Of a DNA stretch of 64,000 bases, positions 12,580 to 24,094 are shown one piece after another (position 1 is the first letter of the stretch; every line of letters begins with the position of its first letter). The notes beneath the pieces were generated by a model. It was not told the origin of the DNA and ran no database searches. It saw nothing but the letters and a program-made list of their open reading frames with translations. The translations under genes and the position numbers were made by a program. Origin of the DNA: Lotus japonicus (Eukaryota; Streptophyta; Magnoliopsida; Fabales; Fabaceae); assembly GCF_012489685.1 (NCBI RefSeq), contig NC_080045.1, positions 51,605,096 through 51,669,095 of the forward strand, given 5' to 3'.

Positions 12580-12621
<42 letters not shown>

Positions 12622-12737
12622 AACTTATATTCCTCCAAAATGTTATTTTTAATAAAAAAAATTCTTTCATAACATCGAACAACAAAAATATTTATACAAT
12701 CACGTTTTATAAAAAAAATCCAAAAACTATTTAAAAA
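11942..12737. other. AT-rich DNA with (TA)n tracts and the end of duplicated-block copy 1
   Basis: No gene. A TA microsatellite lies at 12582-12617 and a shorter one near 12388-12402. From about 12613 the sequence matches copy 2 (23222-23270 and 24100-24150: TTATAAACTTAT, CAAAATGTTATTTTTAATAA, TTTCATAACATC). This marks the right edge of the big insertion. Confidence 0.6.
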
Positions 12738-13599
12738 GATAAGGTTATATATGCTTGAGATCCTTAAGATTTTAAGATGAATCAACTTGCGTTCCTGAAA
12801 AAATTTCTTTGAAATGTCTTCCTAAAATTATTTTTGTAATCAATTAAGTCATTTTGCTCAACGTTGATCAATCAACGGTCCAGTGGCAAGTCTAGTCAAT
12901 TAAAAAAGGCCACGTGAATTTTTCACATCAGTTTTAGTCCCTATAAATTTTTAAAATTATATTTCAATCCCTTCTCTTCCACCTTTATCTTCTTCCTCTT
13001 CCACTTCATCTTCTTCAAACCCAAAAAATCTAGAAAGTTATCAATCTCTTTAATCTTCTTCAACAATAACTTGATAGATTTACACTACATGGAATAAACA
13101 TTTTACGAGAAAGAGAAAGACCTTCAATGGCATCCCCAAGAGTCTTGAATCAAAGACCAATGAAAAAAAAAATAAACAAACTATACTGCATTAACATCAT
13201 AATGCAAGAACCCACATGGACGGATCCAGAAATGTAATATTGTGAAAACAATATATACACATAAATTCATAATAAGAAAAACTAACATATCAATATCAAT
13301 ATCAATATCAATATATATTAGAAAAGAAGAACTTCCATAGTGACGTGTCAGCACCAGATTAATTCTTAGTGACGTGTCAGCACCAGATTAATTCTCATAA
13401 AAATTATTCCACGTGTCAATTTGTTAGATGATATAATTTTCAATTGATATATGTTTTAATTTTATATATTCTAACCTAATTAATTGATATTATTTAAGAA
13501 GATATAATTTTCAATTGATATATGTTTTAATTTTATATATTCTAAAATAATTGATTGATATTATTTTAAAACATAATATTTGGTCTTTTAATTTATTTT

Positions 13600-14460
13600 A
13601 AATTTATTTTTAGAATATATTGATTAATTTTTATTGAATTTTCGAATTTTTTATTAAATCGGGATTTTATGAGTTTTTATTGTGATTTGCTATATTTTTT
13701 TAGTTTTTATCTATCTTTATTTAATACCATTTTTAATATTAGATTTGATTGGGATTTAGGTTGTTTATTTCTTAATTTTATTTTAATTTATCTTATTATT
13801 TATTTTATTTTAAATCCAGGAAATACTTTATTTTATTTTAGATTTACTTTTAGAGTATATTAATTAATTTTTCTTAAATTTTCGGATTTTTAATTAATTA
13901 AGGATTTTATGAGTTTTTATTGTGATTTGCTAGACTTTGTAGTTTTTATCTATCTTTATTTAGTACCTTTTTGAATTTTAGATTTGATTAGGATTTAGGT
14001 TGTTTATTTCTTAATTTTATCTTATTATTTATTTAATTTTACTTCCAGGAAATATTTTATTTTATTTTACATTTATTTATAGAGTATAATAATTAATTTT
14101 TATTGAATTTTTGTATTTTTAATTAATACAGGATTTTATGAGTTTTTATTGTGATTTGCTAGATTTTGATAGTTTTTATCTATCCTTATTTATTATTTAT
14201 TTAATTTTAATTTCATGAAATATTTTATTTTATTTTTGAGTTACTTTTAGAGTATAAATGAATTTTTATGGTATTTTTATTGAATTTTCATATTTTTATT
14301 TAATTCAGGATTTTATGAGTTTTTTATTGTGATTTGCTAGATTTTGGTAGTTTTTATCTATCTTTATTTAGTACCTTTTTAAAGTTTAGATTTGATTAGG
14401 ATTTAGGTTGTTTATTTCTTGATTTTATATTAATTTATCTTATTATTTATTTAATGCTAA
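13600..14460. repeat. Array of four units of about 210-240 bp inside the Helitron
   Basis: The phrase GGATTTTATGAGTTTTTATT followed by GTGATTTGCTA recurs near 13662, 13902, 14130 and 14307, each followed by TTTTTATCTATC and TTATTTA. Related pieces appear at 15720-15890. Very AT-rich. The 64-residue ORF at 13669-13863 is a by-product. Confidence 0.75.
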
Positions 14461-15971
14461 TTCTAAGAAAAGGGAGTCGATTTGGTGCTGAGGGTCCACA
14501 AAGCTATCATGGACACGCAGAGATTTGATAGCTGCTATTTCTACCTCTGCCACATGTCGCGATCAGGACAGAGGTATGCTGTAAGATGATGTTACGTGAA
14601 GAAGAGTTTATCATGTTGTGATTGATGGTTTGTGCCATTTCAGTTTATCCTTTGTTCGTAATTCAATCTTGGATTCTTAAATTTCACATATTTTGTGTGT
14701 TTTGATCCAAAAGTTTACAAATTTTTTCATAGACCCTTTAACGAATCATTGTTGAAGACGTAATGTTTTGATTCTGATGTAATGTTTTTTCTATTGTTCT
14801 TCTTCCGCTTTTGTATTTTTTTAAACCAAATTTTAGTATAGTTTGTAGAAATCCATGCGTGTGAAGCCATTCTAAACCAGATTTTTGTATAATTTATAGA
14901 AATTACGAAACTTAGGATAGCCTGAATTTATAATTCATTTCTCAAATTTTGCACGTTTTTATTCATCATGTTTGAGCTGTGTGTATAAGCATACTATTTG
15001 CACTGTATGTGAATGATGCACAACTTACTAATTTTTTTTTAATGATGCACAGGTCAGTCAAATTGATGAAAGCATATGAAGAGCTCACATTTAATCTTCA
15101 TGAGTATGTTTAGCTCATTCTTAAGGTTGGTTCATGTTTTCCTCAAACTCATTAGTTTTGCATATACTCATGTTTTAGTATGTCAATTGAGTGACTTATC
15201 TTACTTTGCTCTATATATTTTCTTAAGTTCAATTTAAATTGATTGTTAGTATAAGTTTATTGGTGAAGTAACCACAATTATTTTGGGTGGGAGAATTATT
15301 TTATTTTTTTCTCACATATATAGATAATTTGTTGGGGTGCGCACATATGGGGCAATACACCATTTTTTTTTTCTCTTGACTGAAATGTGTCTTTGATTTT
15401 TTGTTTCACAAGGGTTCCACCCCAAGATTCACAAATACACTAAATACAATTCTTTCACCACAATCCTTTCAAATTGGTGAAGGAGGGTATTTTGTTCTTC
15501 AACACTTCATTTTGGGTTTCTGTTTCAATCTTCTTCATGAATTGATTTTGTTCTTCAACTAATTGTAAGATGTCATATGCTTCAAGGATTCCTGCTTTTC
15601 TCTTCTTAATCAAAAGCAAAAGGATTGAGGAAAAGAAAATCTTCTAGGGTGCAGAATATTCACTAATTGGAAAAAAATATAACACGTGTCATTCTCAGAT
15701 TAATTCTCATAAAAAATACATTTTAAAATTTTAGATTTGATGAGGATTTATGTTGTTTATTTCTTGATTTTATCTTAATTTATTTTTAGGGTAAAAAAAA
15801 ATACATTTTTAAATTTTAGATTTAATTAGGATTTAGGTGGTTTATTTCTTGATTTTATCTTTATTTATTTATTATTTATTTTTAGAGTATTAATTAATAT
15901 ATCCCAAACTTTTTTTAAAAAAGAGTGAGTTTGAAAGCTATAACTTAAGTTAATTTGTTAATATATTCCCA

Positions 15972-16030
<59 letters not shown>

Positions 16031-18440
16031 TAACATATGTGTGCGGATATGGGTCGATTGGGTATTATAGTGCCCATACCCGCACCCATACCCACTATTT
16101 TTTGCGGGTAATTATCTATACTCAACCTCATACCCATTTAGCGATTTTTTACCCTACCCATAGTGGGTATTTTTGCGGGTACCCTATGGTTTTGAGACCC
16201 ATTGTCATCCATAGATTTAGATTTTGGCAAAGATGGATAGCTTCCTGTAATGACATTGAATTGTCTAAAGGTGGAGAGCTTCGAGTTGCTACCCATGTGA
16301 GTATGGAGACGGGTACATGTAATTTCTAAAAACGCGGGTATGGAGATGGTACTACAGTACCTACCCATTGTCATCCCTACTTAATTGGAATAAACACAAT
16401 AATGTTATACTTTATGATATATCTTACACAATCCTGATTTGAGCTACTATCACATTATTTTTTTTAAGATTAATATGTTGATAATTTCTTACATCTATGA
16501 TTTGTGTTATCATCTTCATATTTACGAAGAATGTGAAACGAGTTCCTCTTGGTCTCAATCGGGCTTAAAAGAGAAGTCTTTATGTCCACTTTACTCATCA
16601 ATTCAGACTTTTCTATTTCATTTGTTGTTTAATATATTTTTAATAATCAAAGTATTAATTAATGTATCAAATACAATAGACATATTCTAGGTAATTTATT
16701 ATTTTTTGTTTATAAAAAATTTCATGTGTTATTCCATTAGAAAGTTTCTCTTCTGTTGACACGTGTCATTCCATATTTCAAAAGATTTGCTCTAATTATC
16801 TAAGATTTACCTAGATTACTCATTACTAAATTTATTTTCAAAATAAATTTTGAAACTATTTTCATTATCTCTTCAAATTAGGAAAATTCTCTAGCCTAAT
16901 TTACTGCATATTTACCGGAATCCCCTTATTTCTCCTTTTATTTTTTTTCATGATCTACAATATAAAAATAAAATATGTAGTGCTGAGATTATAAAATATC
17001 AAGATTTTAAAATATTTTTCCTAATTAACTAAGATACTGCATCAACCATCTCATCTCTTATATGTACCTGCAACTCGACTTAAAATTCAAAACGCAAACA
17101 TATAACTATCATATCTTATTTCTAACAAACTCAATCTCATAATATCATAAATTAATTAATTACATTATAATTTTAATAACCAATAAAAAAGAAAGCAATA
17201 ACTGACTCAAAATATATTAAAATACACACTCAACCAAGATACATGGACAATTGAACATGTACACGAAGCATGAGTTTTCCATAAACATGGACTCAAATGC
17301 AACTAGATTCTTAAACAAATATGACTAACAGTGTATTATAACCATTATTGGAGAAGGATTTTGATGTTGGATGCAAACAGATTGGATATGAATGTAGTTT
17401 GTGGTGATTTAGGCATTTGATGTTGGATACATTCTTCAACTATATTCTTTGGATTGGGGGATGCATCTTGCTTGCTCCCAGCAAGGTCCTAAAAGGTGTG
17501 TGTGGATTCTTTGTTTCAGCACGATTAGAAGAGGAATAGATGATTGGAGGATTTTTAAGGGCTCTAACAACTATGTTTGTACCTAAGGTATGTTATTTCA
17601 AACCGATTTTTTGCACTTTTTTATGGGATGGCGAGAAATAATGATCATTCAAGTTTATTTTGGTTTTATTTTTTAAATTCTATCTCTCATGATCAATAAC
17701 TGTTAGTTAATTTAATTTTAACAAGTGACTATGCTACCTTTGTCAGTTTGATAATTGTACCATTGTTGATTATGCATCTGATTTCCTATACAAAGGTATG
17801 TTCTTTTCATATAAAACCTTCTATTGTTGTATTTGGAGTACTATTTTTGTGTAATTGAAGGAGTGATCGCATTCAGAAATTATGCACCTTTTGAAGAAAT
17901 TTTCTTTTCCACTCTTAAGATGGGAAAACAATTTGATGTTTTGTATTTTGGTCAAGTTTCTGGAACTCTATTCCCTGATTAACCATTGTTACAATGGAGG
18001 TTTGGGAATTAGATTTCCCGTTTAAGAAATAAGTTATTAGAAGCAACTTGAGAGGTAATTCTTGAACGGTTAAAATTAAAACCATACATGCTCGCAATTG
18101 ATGTCAAGTTTGTGTTCCGTCCTGATTCAAGTCTACTCCTTTTTCCAAGTATGCTTACATTGCTTTTCTCCTTCTCTAAGAAGGTGGTTTAGGGCAGCAA
18201 AGATTCATTTTTACTGCTTTTATGTCAGTTGTGTGTCACTTTGAGGCTAACCTTCTAATCAAGCATTTTACTTTGAGGCTAACCTAGCTTTTAGCCACTG
18301 TTTATGGTATGCCCTTTATTAACTTTTAGAAGAATCAATCAAATTTATGTTTAAGATAAAATCAAATCACCGAATCATGTATTTGATCCCAATATAATAT
18401 ATAGATGATTTGAACTGATTGATTATTTCTATTGTCTTAG
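14461..18440. other. Helitron interior, no recognised gene
   Basis: Contains copies of the subterminal ACACGTGTCATTC motif (near 15682 and 16758) and a (AAT)19 tract at 15972-16028. At 16650-16690, ATCAAATACAATAGACA followed by TTCTAG repeats the approach to the Helitron 3' end at 19326-19342 and may be a truncated nested copy. Short ORFs here have no recognisable domain. Confidence 0.4.
15972..16028. repeat. (AAT)19 microsatellite
   Basis: About 57 bases of uninterrupted AAT repeat. The polyisoleucine ORF across it is an artefact. Confidence 0.95.
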
Positions 18441-18612
18441 GACTTAGGAGCAAAGCTCCAATTGTGGAAGTGAGGCTCGAGAATTTGACTATTAAGGTTG
18501 ATTCCTATGTTGTTAGCAGAGCTTTGCCAAATATATCAAGCTCTGCATTGAACATTGTAGTAATACTTCTTGGTATCTGTGGGATAAGTACTGCTATGAG
18601 AACAAAGCTTTA
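18441..18612 (+). pseudogene. Captured exon of a PDR-type ABCG transporter
   Basis: After an acceptor-like TTAG, one open stretch reads APIVEVRLENLTIKVDSYVV, then SRALPNISSSALNIV, then LLGICGISTAMRTKL. This is the N-terminal PDR segment that precedes the first nucleotide-binding domain (family pattern LPTVEVRFENLxIEA, GSRALPT, GLCGIS, TKLTIL). A full-length PDR protein has about 1,400 residues, and only about 57 are present. No flanking PDR exons are recognisable, so this is a gene fragment carried by the Helitron, not a gene. Confidence 0.7.
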
Positions 18613-19375
18613 CTAAGGTTGATCCTTTGTTTCTCATATAGAAGCGCTTTTACGCGGTCAAAAAAGCATCTCATGCAATAGCACTTCAAGGGGATCAAAG
18701 AAGTAGGTGAAATGTGAATTTTTAGATAGTATGATGTCATATCCAATTAGTACTTATGGAATATATTTGATGATTCACTAATGAAGTGTCGAGTATTAAT
18801 GAGTGAGTTTTAGAGCTTGGAGTCATCCAATACTATTAGAGGGAAGAGGTGGAAGAAGAAGAATAGTTAAAAGTTGAACCGTTCAGATTAGGAAAAGAAA
18901 AGTTAAGAGTAATTATATTTATATATGTATATAACTATAATAATTTGATAGTAAGAATAGTATGAGGAATAAAAAATATTAATACATATGTACTATAAAT
19001 ATATTAGTGCTAACATATTTGAGTTACGAGATCTCACGGGAAGGAACATTTTACATGAAAAATGAAAATTTGTACGAGTGAAAAAAAAATTTATATAACT
19101 TAAGTGTACTTTTAATAATGTAAACAATAATTATATATTTATGTATTGTTACATATCTAAAACACAAAAGCAATATCTTTTATGTAACACGGGTATACAT
19201 CTTCACAAAACACTAGAATTGAGTGTCTGAATTTATGCTATTTAAATATCTACATCTTTATTATGATTATTCTTACTTTCTTAGTCTCTTAAATTTTTTA
19301 TAATTTAAAATATCGATCGATTTATCAAATACAATAGACAAATTCCCCGTGCAACGCGCGGGTAAAAAACACTAG

Positions 19376-19850
19376 TATTATTAGAAGTGATGACATTTTT
19401 TACCAAATGAACACAAGTGAGGACATTTTTTACCAAATGATCCTTAAAAACAACATACTCTTACTACTCAAGTGAGAACATTTAACAATGTGGAACACAG
19501 GTGAAAGCATTTTTTACCGAAGAAACTATAAAAAACACATACTTTTACTCATCATTTTTTTTAATGACTTTTTTAATAATTAAGTGGGGGCACATGCCCT
19601 CACAAGCTTCTACCTACCTCCGTCCTTGATAACCCAAATAAAAAAATCAAACAACTATTTAGTATACCTCAGAAACACCTTAGGTTGCTTGAGAAAAGGC
19701 TTATCAGTTTGCAACACGCAAGTAACATTCCAAAACAAAATCAATGAAAGATCCAAACAAGAACCGAGGGAAATTGACATAAACGAATTGGGTAAATGGA
19801 TCCAAGGACAAAAAAAATCACTTGATACCTCATAAATTGAAGAAGATTAA
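19376..19850. other. Interior of the long-TIR element right of the Helitron
   Basis: Contains a short direct repeat (AGTGATGACATTTTTTACCA near 19386, AGTGAGGACATTTTTTACCA near 19412, and a third partial copy near 19505). No gene. Confidence 0.5.
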
Positions 19851-20186
19851 GGAGATTGATTGATTGTTTAGGTTTTTCTTGGTTTGAAGAAAATGGAGTG
19901 AAAAAGGAAGAAGATGGAGGTGGAAGAGGAAGAAGATGGTGGTTAAAAAAGAGGGATGGAAATATAATTTAAAAAATTTCCAGGGACTAAAACTAATGTG
20001 AAAAATTCACGTTGTCATCCTCAATTGACTAGGTTTGTCACTGGACCGTTGACCGGTCAAAATTGAGGCAAAAGACTTAATTTGATTAAAAAAAACATTA
20101 GAATGACACTTCAAAGAATTTTTTTTCAGAGACTCAAATTGATTTCTCTTGCAATCTCAGGGAACTCAAACATTTTTAAGCGAATT

Positions 20187-21388
20187 TTTTTTTAAACACA
20201 ATATTATAAAACTTGGACCAACAATTTGACTTCATCAAAGTATTCGGTCATTAAGTTTTTTTGAACGCGGTCATTAAGTTACTAGTCGAATCAATGTCAT
20301 TAATTAAAAAATATGTGATTTAATATTAAAATTATATGCGAAAAATGACATAAAAAATTTAGGCAATTTATATGATTTTCTAGTAGTGAAATATATAACA
20401 AGACGACACAACCCTTCTCAAAAGGAAACAAAAGCCAGCAAACAAAACAACCAACTAGCAAAACACCTACAGAGGGAAAGAAAAAGTCAACTCCCAAAGC
20501 AACAGCCACATCATAAACAGCAAAAATGCCTCATAATAAGGTCAAAACTAAAAAAAGCATCAAAACACGCCAACATTCAATAGCAAGAGACAACCAAAAA
20601 CTCTTCATTTGCAGAAAACAAGAGAAGCTACAGTCTCCTACTTGTAAGAATCTGGGCTACAATTTGGTTGAGGGCACTGTACAATCATACATCATGCCCA
20701 AGAGTTTCCCATCAAAAGAGCACTTTACGCACTAGTCTAAACACTCATATGCCTTGAAAGCTCCGTCTACAAAAACATTGTCTCCCTCCCTTTAGAACCG
20801 ATATCTACATCTAAAACCTCTGCTAAAGCAACCCCATTGGAATCCATAATAAGACCCTTCTTCCTTCTACATGCCTTCTCAACTTTCCTAGGTATTCCTC
20901 TACCACTTTTAGCTTTGTTTACACAAACCCGTTATTTTATTCTCGGCGTAACATAAGGGAGGGACATAGGAGAAGCTTCAATTCCTTCCACAAATTCAAG
21001 ATCCTGACAAGTTCCCAAATTAAGAGAGGGAGGTTCAGTATCAAACAACACCCCACCATCCATTTGAGCCCAGACTTAAAGCAAAGATAAATTAAAAATA
21101 TAAGAAACAAAATAACACATTAAAAAAATATAGGAACCAAAAGTGCATGCAATGAATGAAAAGATATGATAAATTTTTTAATATTATGCTTTGAGTTTTA
21201 ATCATTATATATCATTGTATATTTCTATGTTTATACATTAATTGTAAAATTTTAAAACTTAGTATTATAGAAATGTTCATGCTTAACTGGCTTAAATAAG
21301 GTTTCGCCTAACCTACCTTTTTTTTGTGTAACCTTATACAAGGGAGGGTTCTTTCCTTACCCGATAATAATATTTTTTTTCTAAAAAA
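20187..21388 (-). other. Spacer with a possible LINE ORF1 relic at about 20890-21076
   Basis: On the minus strand from about 21076 an ORF with one stop reads like a disordered basic linker: TPRIK, then a stop, then SGRGIPRKVEKACRRKKGL and MDSNGVALAEVLD. Such segments occur in plant LINE ORF1 proteins, but I see no zinc knuckle. The rest (20187-20890) gives only short ORFs. Weak call. Confidence 0.25.
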
Positions 21389-22429
21389 ATGTTTTCTAAC
21401 TCATTTTTCAAAATGTTTCTGAATTTTATTACTCATCATCATCTTCAAACCTCGACATTCATCTTAACCTCAACCATCCTCTCCCTAAAACCTAACCGTA
21501 CCCACCCCATCATTTCCCTGAAAACCTTCACGCCACCATCATTCCAAAACTGCAGCCAAAGCAACCACATACCACCAACCACGACAACCTCAACCCATCA
21601 GTAGCAGAGCGTCACCGCCATAGCCGACAACCACACAACCATAGTCCCCTCATTTCCTCACCTCCAACACCATTATCATATTCCCTATGACTACTGCCAA
21701 AACCACTACCACCACTAGATCTGCCGTAACCGAACCACCACAACACCCCCTCAACCTCCCTTTCTTTGTCGTAATTGAATCCTTCTCTCCATAAAACAAA
21801 TCCTCCCATTTCTCTTCAAATGAACACAAACACAATTAGAGAAGAAGAAGAAGAACTTGAGATAGAGACAAAAAGAAGCAGAGGTTCCCATGACAACGAC
21901 AGTAGGAACGATAGCAAGGGACCTTGATTGCATCATAGAGTCGTTGTCGTCGATCAAAGCGTCGCACACATAGAGATATTATAGACCTGCAGAGCGATGG
22001 TGCTATAGATCTAGGTGAAAAGGGGGAGGATTTGGCAGAGACTTAGCTTGAAAAGCATCACACACATAAAGGTGCTATAGATTTCGGTTATGGTGCTACA
22101 GATCTGGGTATGTGGTAGAGACTACGCTCTCTAGTGCTATAGATCTGGGCGACGGTGCTATAGATCTGGGTGAAAAAGGGGAGGATTTGGCAGATACTTA
22201 GCTTGAAAAGCATCACACACATAAAGGTGCTATAGATTTGGGTGATGGTGCTACAGATATGGGTGTGTGGTAGAGACTACGCTCTCTCGTTGTCTCAATT
22301 TTTTTCTCTTGATGAGTTTGCTAGAAGAAGGAAGAAGGTGGGAGGTTGGGTTGCTTACGGGATCGGACTTGGGATTGCAGTATCAGAGGGGACGTTGTGG
22401 GAGGAAGAGTAGTTATGGTGGTTGCTGGG
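21389..22429. repeat. Repeat DNA with a 155-bp tandem duplication
   Basis: The segment containing GGATTTGGCAGA and AAGCATCACACACATAAAGG occurs at about 22028 and again 155 bp later at about 22183. Smaller repeats of GGTGCTATAGATCTGGG and GGTAGAGACTACGCTCTCT accompany it. The ORFs at 21389-21604 and 21612-21969 overlap each other on both strands, have low-complexity composition and look non-coding. Confidence 0.55.
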
Positions 22430-23290
22430 TATTTGGGGGTTTGGGGCTGAGGTTCTGAGTTGGGTTGTATGAATATGGAAAAATAGAAAAGATTATTTGG
22501 TTGTATTTCCTTTCAAATTAAAATTGATTAATTTTATTTATCTGATAAAGAAAAAATCGGCACACATCAATTAGTTTTTATGCCACCAACACAACGGTTT
22601 TTTGCTCACCTCGTGATTCGCTCTGAGGCCAAAGATACAATTAACCACTTCATTGGAAGCAAGTCTGGGCAAAACAAATATGTTCATAAAGCACAAGCAG
22701 AAGCCAGAACATCTTATTCATGATTTTGTTAAATCACATGTTCTTGCTTCAGCTTGTGATTCACAAACATACTTGAAGGGAGGACCTCATGAGAAAGAAG
22801 CTTCAAATGAAGGGAAGATGGCGCTCTATGTGGAATTTAGGTTTATGTGCATGTAAAAAATAAGAAGTGATTGTGATGATGGGAACTCTAGTGAGAGAAG
22901 ATTTATATAGAGGAGGAAAAAGGGAAATGGTGAGCGCTGATTGATCCAAACAAGAGTCGCACGGATCCAAATTGTTTTTTACAATACTCGAATGTGAACC
23001 CTTGGATGAATCCTTATCTACGGTGGAGATTGCAAGTTAGTTGAGACACTTGGATTGAGCGTTAACTATTAACCTTTGGATGAATGCTTATCTACGGTGG
23101 AGATTGCAAGTTAGTTGAGACACTTGGATTGAGTGTTAGCTAATAAGCTGTTTTGCGTTCGTGGTTTTGATTGGGTGTGTTTTATGGATTAGCATTACTT
23201 GCATATATCCATATACGATTAATTTTTATAAACTTATTTTCCACCGAAATGTTATTTTTAATAAACTTTTTTCTAAATTTTTTTTTTGGT
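22430..23290. repeat. Copy 2 of the duplicated block with the histone H1 5'-flank relic
   Basis: Matches 6480-7194 nearly throughout, including TTGCTCACCTCGTGATTCGC, CATGAGAAAGAAGCTTCAAA and the H1-promoter-like part from about 22868. It has an internal 74-bp tandem duplication (22997 and 23071) absent from copy 1. It continues past 23217 without the Helitron insertion found in copy 1, so it shows the empty site. The 67-residue ORF at 22653-22856 is not convincing. Confidence 0.7.
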
Positions 23291-24094
23291 GTTGTCTAAA
23301 TAACCCTTGTCAAAAATTGGGTTAAATCACCCCTTGATGAGGTGTTCCAAAAATATTGTAACATGTGTCTTTATATATTCCAACTCATTTATTTATTCTT
23401 TTAATTTTATATTCTCTTAATATCCATTTTATTAAACAATCTATTTGCACAATGAACCAATCAATTAGAATAAAAACATAGAAATCCTTTTCCCAGAAAA
23501 ATAACTAAGAACCCTAATCCCAATTTTTTCCACCGTTCCACGCTTTGGGTCGTCTTCTTTGTTTGCTATTGAATTGATGCAATTAAAAGATATACCAATT
23601 CAATTGGGAATATGAGAAATCCACACCCTCTCTAGGAGAAATTGTTGTTGCATCTCCCACTGGTTATCCCACAAGAACACCATAGCTGTAATGCGTGTTT
23701 TGTGTTGCTTTTCCCCCTATTACATACTCTGATTACCAATTGAATTAACAATATTAACATACAAAAATGCATCTAACTAAAAGGGTTTGTGCAAGTCTGT
23801 TATTCTCAAGGTAATTGTAGACAAATAAAATGAGTGAACAAAGAAGGCGTGAAAGAAACTGGGAGATTAGGGATTCTTTGTTTTTTCTTTTTTGAAAAGG
23901 GTTTCTATGTTATTATTCTAATTGATTGGTTCATTGTGCAAATAGATTTTTTAATAAAATGAATATTAAGAGAATATAAAATTAAAAGAATAACTAAACG
24001 AGTTGGAATTTATAAAGACACATGTTACAATTTAATTGAAACACCTCATCAAGAGTGATTTAACCCAATTTTTGACAATGGTCATTTAGACAAC
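23291..24094. mobile_element. Foldback or Mutator-like MITE with about 210-bp inverted repeats
   Basis: The two arms start GTTGTCTAAATAACCCTTGT on the left and GTTGTCTAAATGACCATTGT on the right (read inverted). They stay paired for about 210 bp through TCAAAAATTGGGTTAAATCA, ACATGTGTCTTTATA and TTGCACAATGAACCAATCAA. The element is 804 bp and non-coding. It separates two parts of the duplicated block that are adjacent in copy 1 (TTTTTAATAA and TTTCATAACATC). A target duplication is not obvious. Confidence 0.75.

Larger units (their letters stand above)
7195..12612 (-). mobile_element. Nested insertion whose left end is a Helitron 3' terminus (minus strand)
   Basis: Relative to copy 2 at about 23217, copy 1 of the duplicated block is interrupted here. 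The left edge is a textbook Helitron 3' end read on the minus strand: a perfect 10-bp hairpin, AAACCCGTGC (7204-7213) with a 3-base loop to GCACGGGTTT (7217-7226), then CTAG at 7195-7198 and a flanking T. The matching 5' terminus is not clear. It may lie at the (TA)n tract near 12612, which could have eroded it. A second Helitron (8385-11907) sits inside. Confidence 0.55.
13308..19375 (+). mobile_element. Helitron of 6.07 kb with a captured gene fragment
   Basis: The 5' end is TCAATATATATTAGAAAAGA, preceded by A at 13307. The 3' end is CCCCGTGC, AAC, GCGCGGG, then GGTAAAAAACACTAG ending at 19375, with T following. The last 16 bases equal those of the Helitron at 52140, so the two belong to one family. 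Its host is the long-TIR element. No helicase or Rep ORF is seen. Cargo includes tandem repeats, an AAT microsatellite and a PDR transporter exon. The 5' base is slightly uncertain because the flank is a TCAATA repeat. Confidence 0.75.
12738..20186. mobile_element. Mutator-like element with about 350-bp terminal inverted repeats, split by a Helitron
   Basis: The left arm (12738-13090) and right arm (about 19850-20186) are inverted copies. Shared blocks in the left-arm orientation are CAACGGTCCAGTG, ACGTGAATTTTTCACAT, TTTTAGTCCCT, and a run rich in TCTTCTTCCTCTTCCAC. Removing the Helitron at 13308-19375 leaves an element of about 1.38 kb with no coding capacity, consistent with a non-autonomous long-TIR MULE. 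I could not define a target-site duplication because the outer bases are diverged. Confidence 0.6.

Noticed and set aside
12492..12785. 97-residue minus ORF
   Set aside because: It runs through a (TA)n tract and has low-complexity composition; no family match.
13600..14460. Regularly spaced repeats that could suggest a CRISPR array
   Set aside because: Units are more than 200 bp, diverged, AT-rich and in a plant transposon; no spacer-repeat structure.
15955..16329. 124-residue ORF starting with a polyisoleucine run
   Set aside because: It is the translation of the (AAT)19 microsatellite plus unrelated downstream DNA; no domain.
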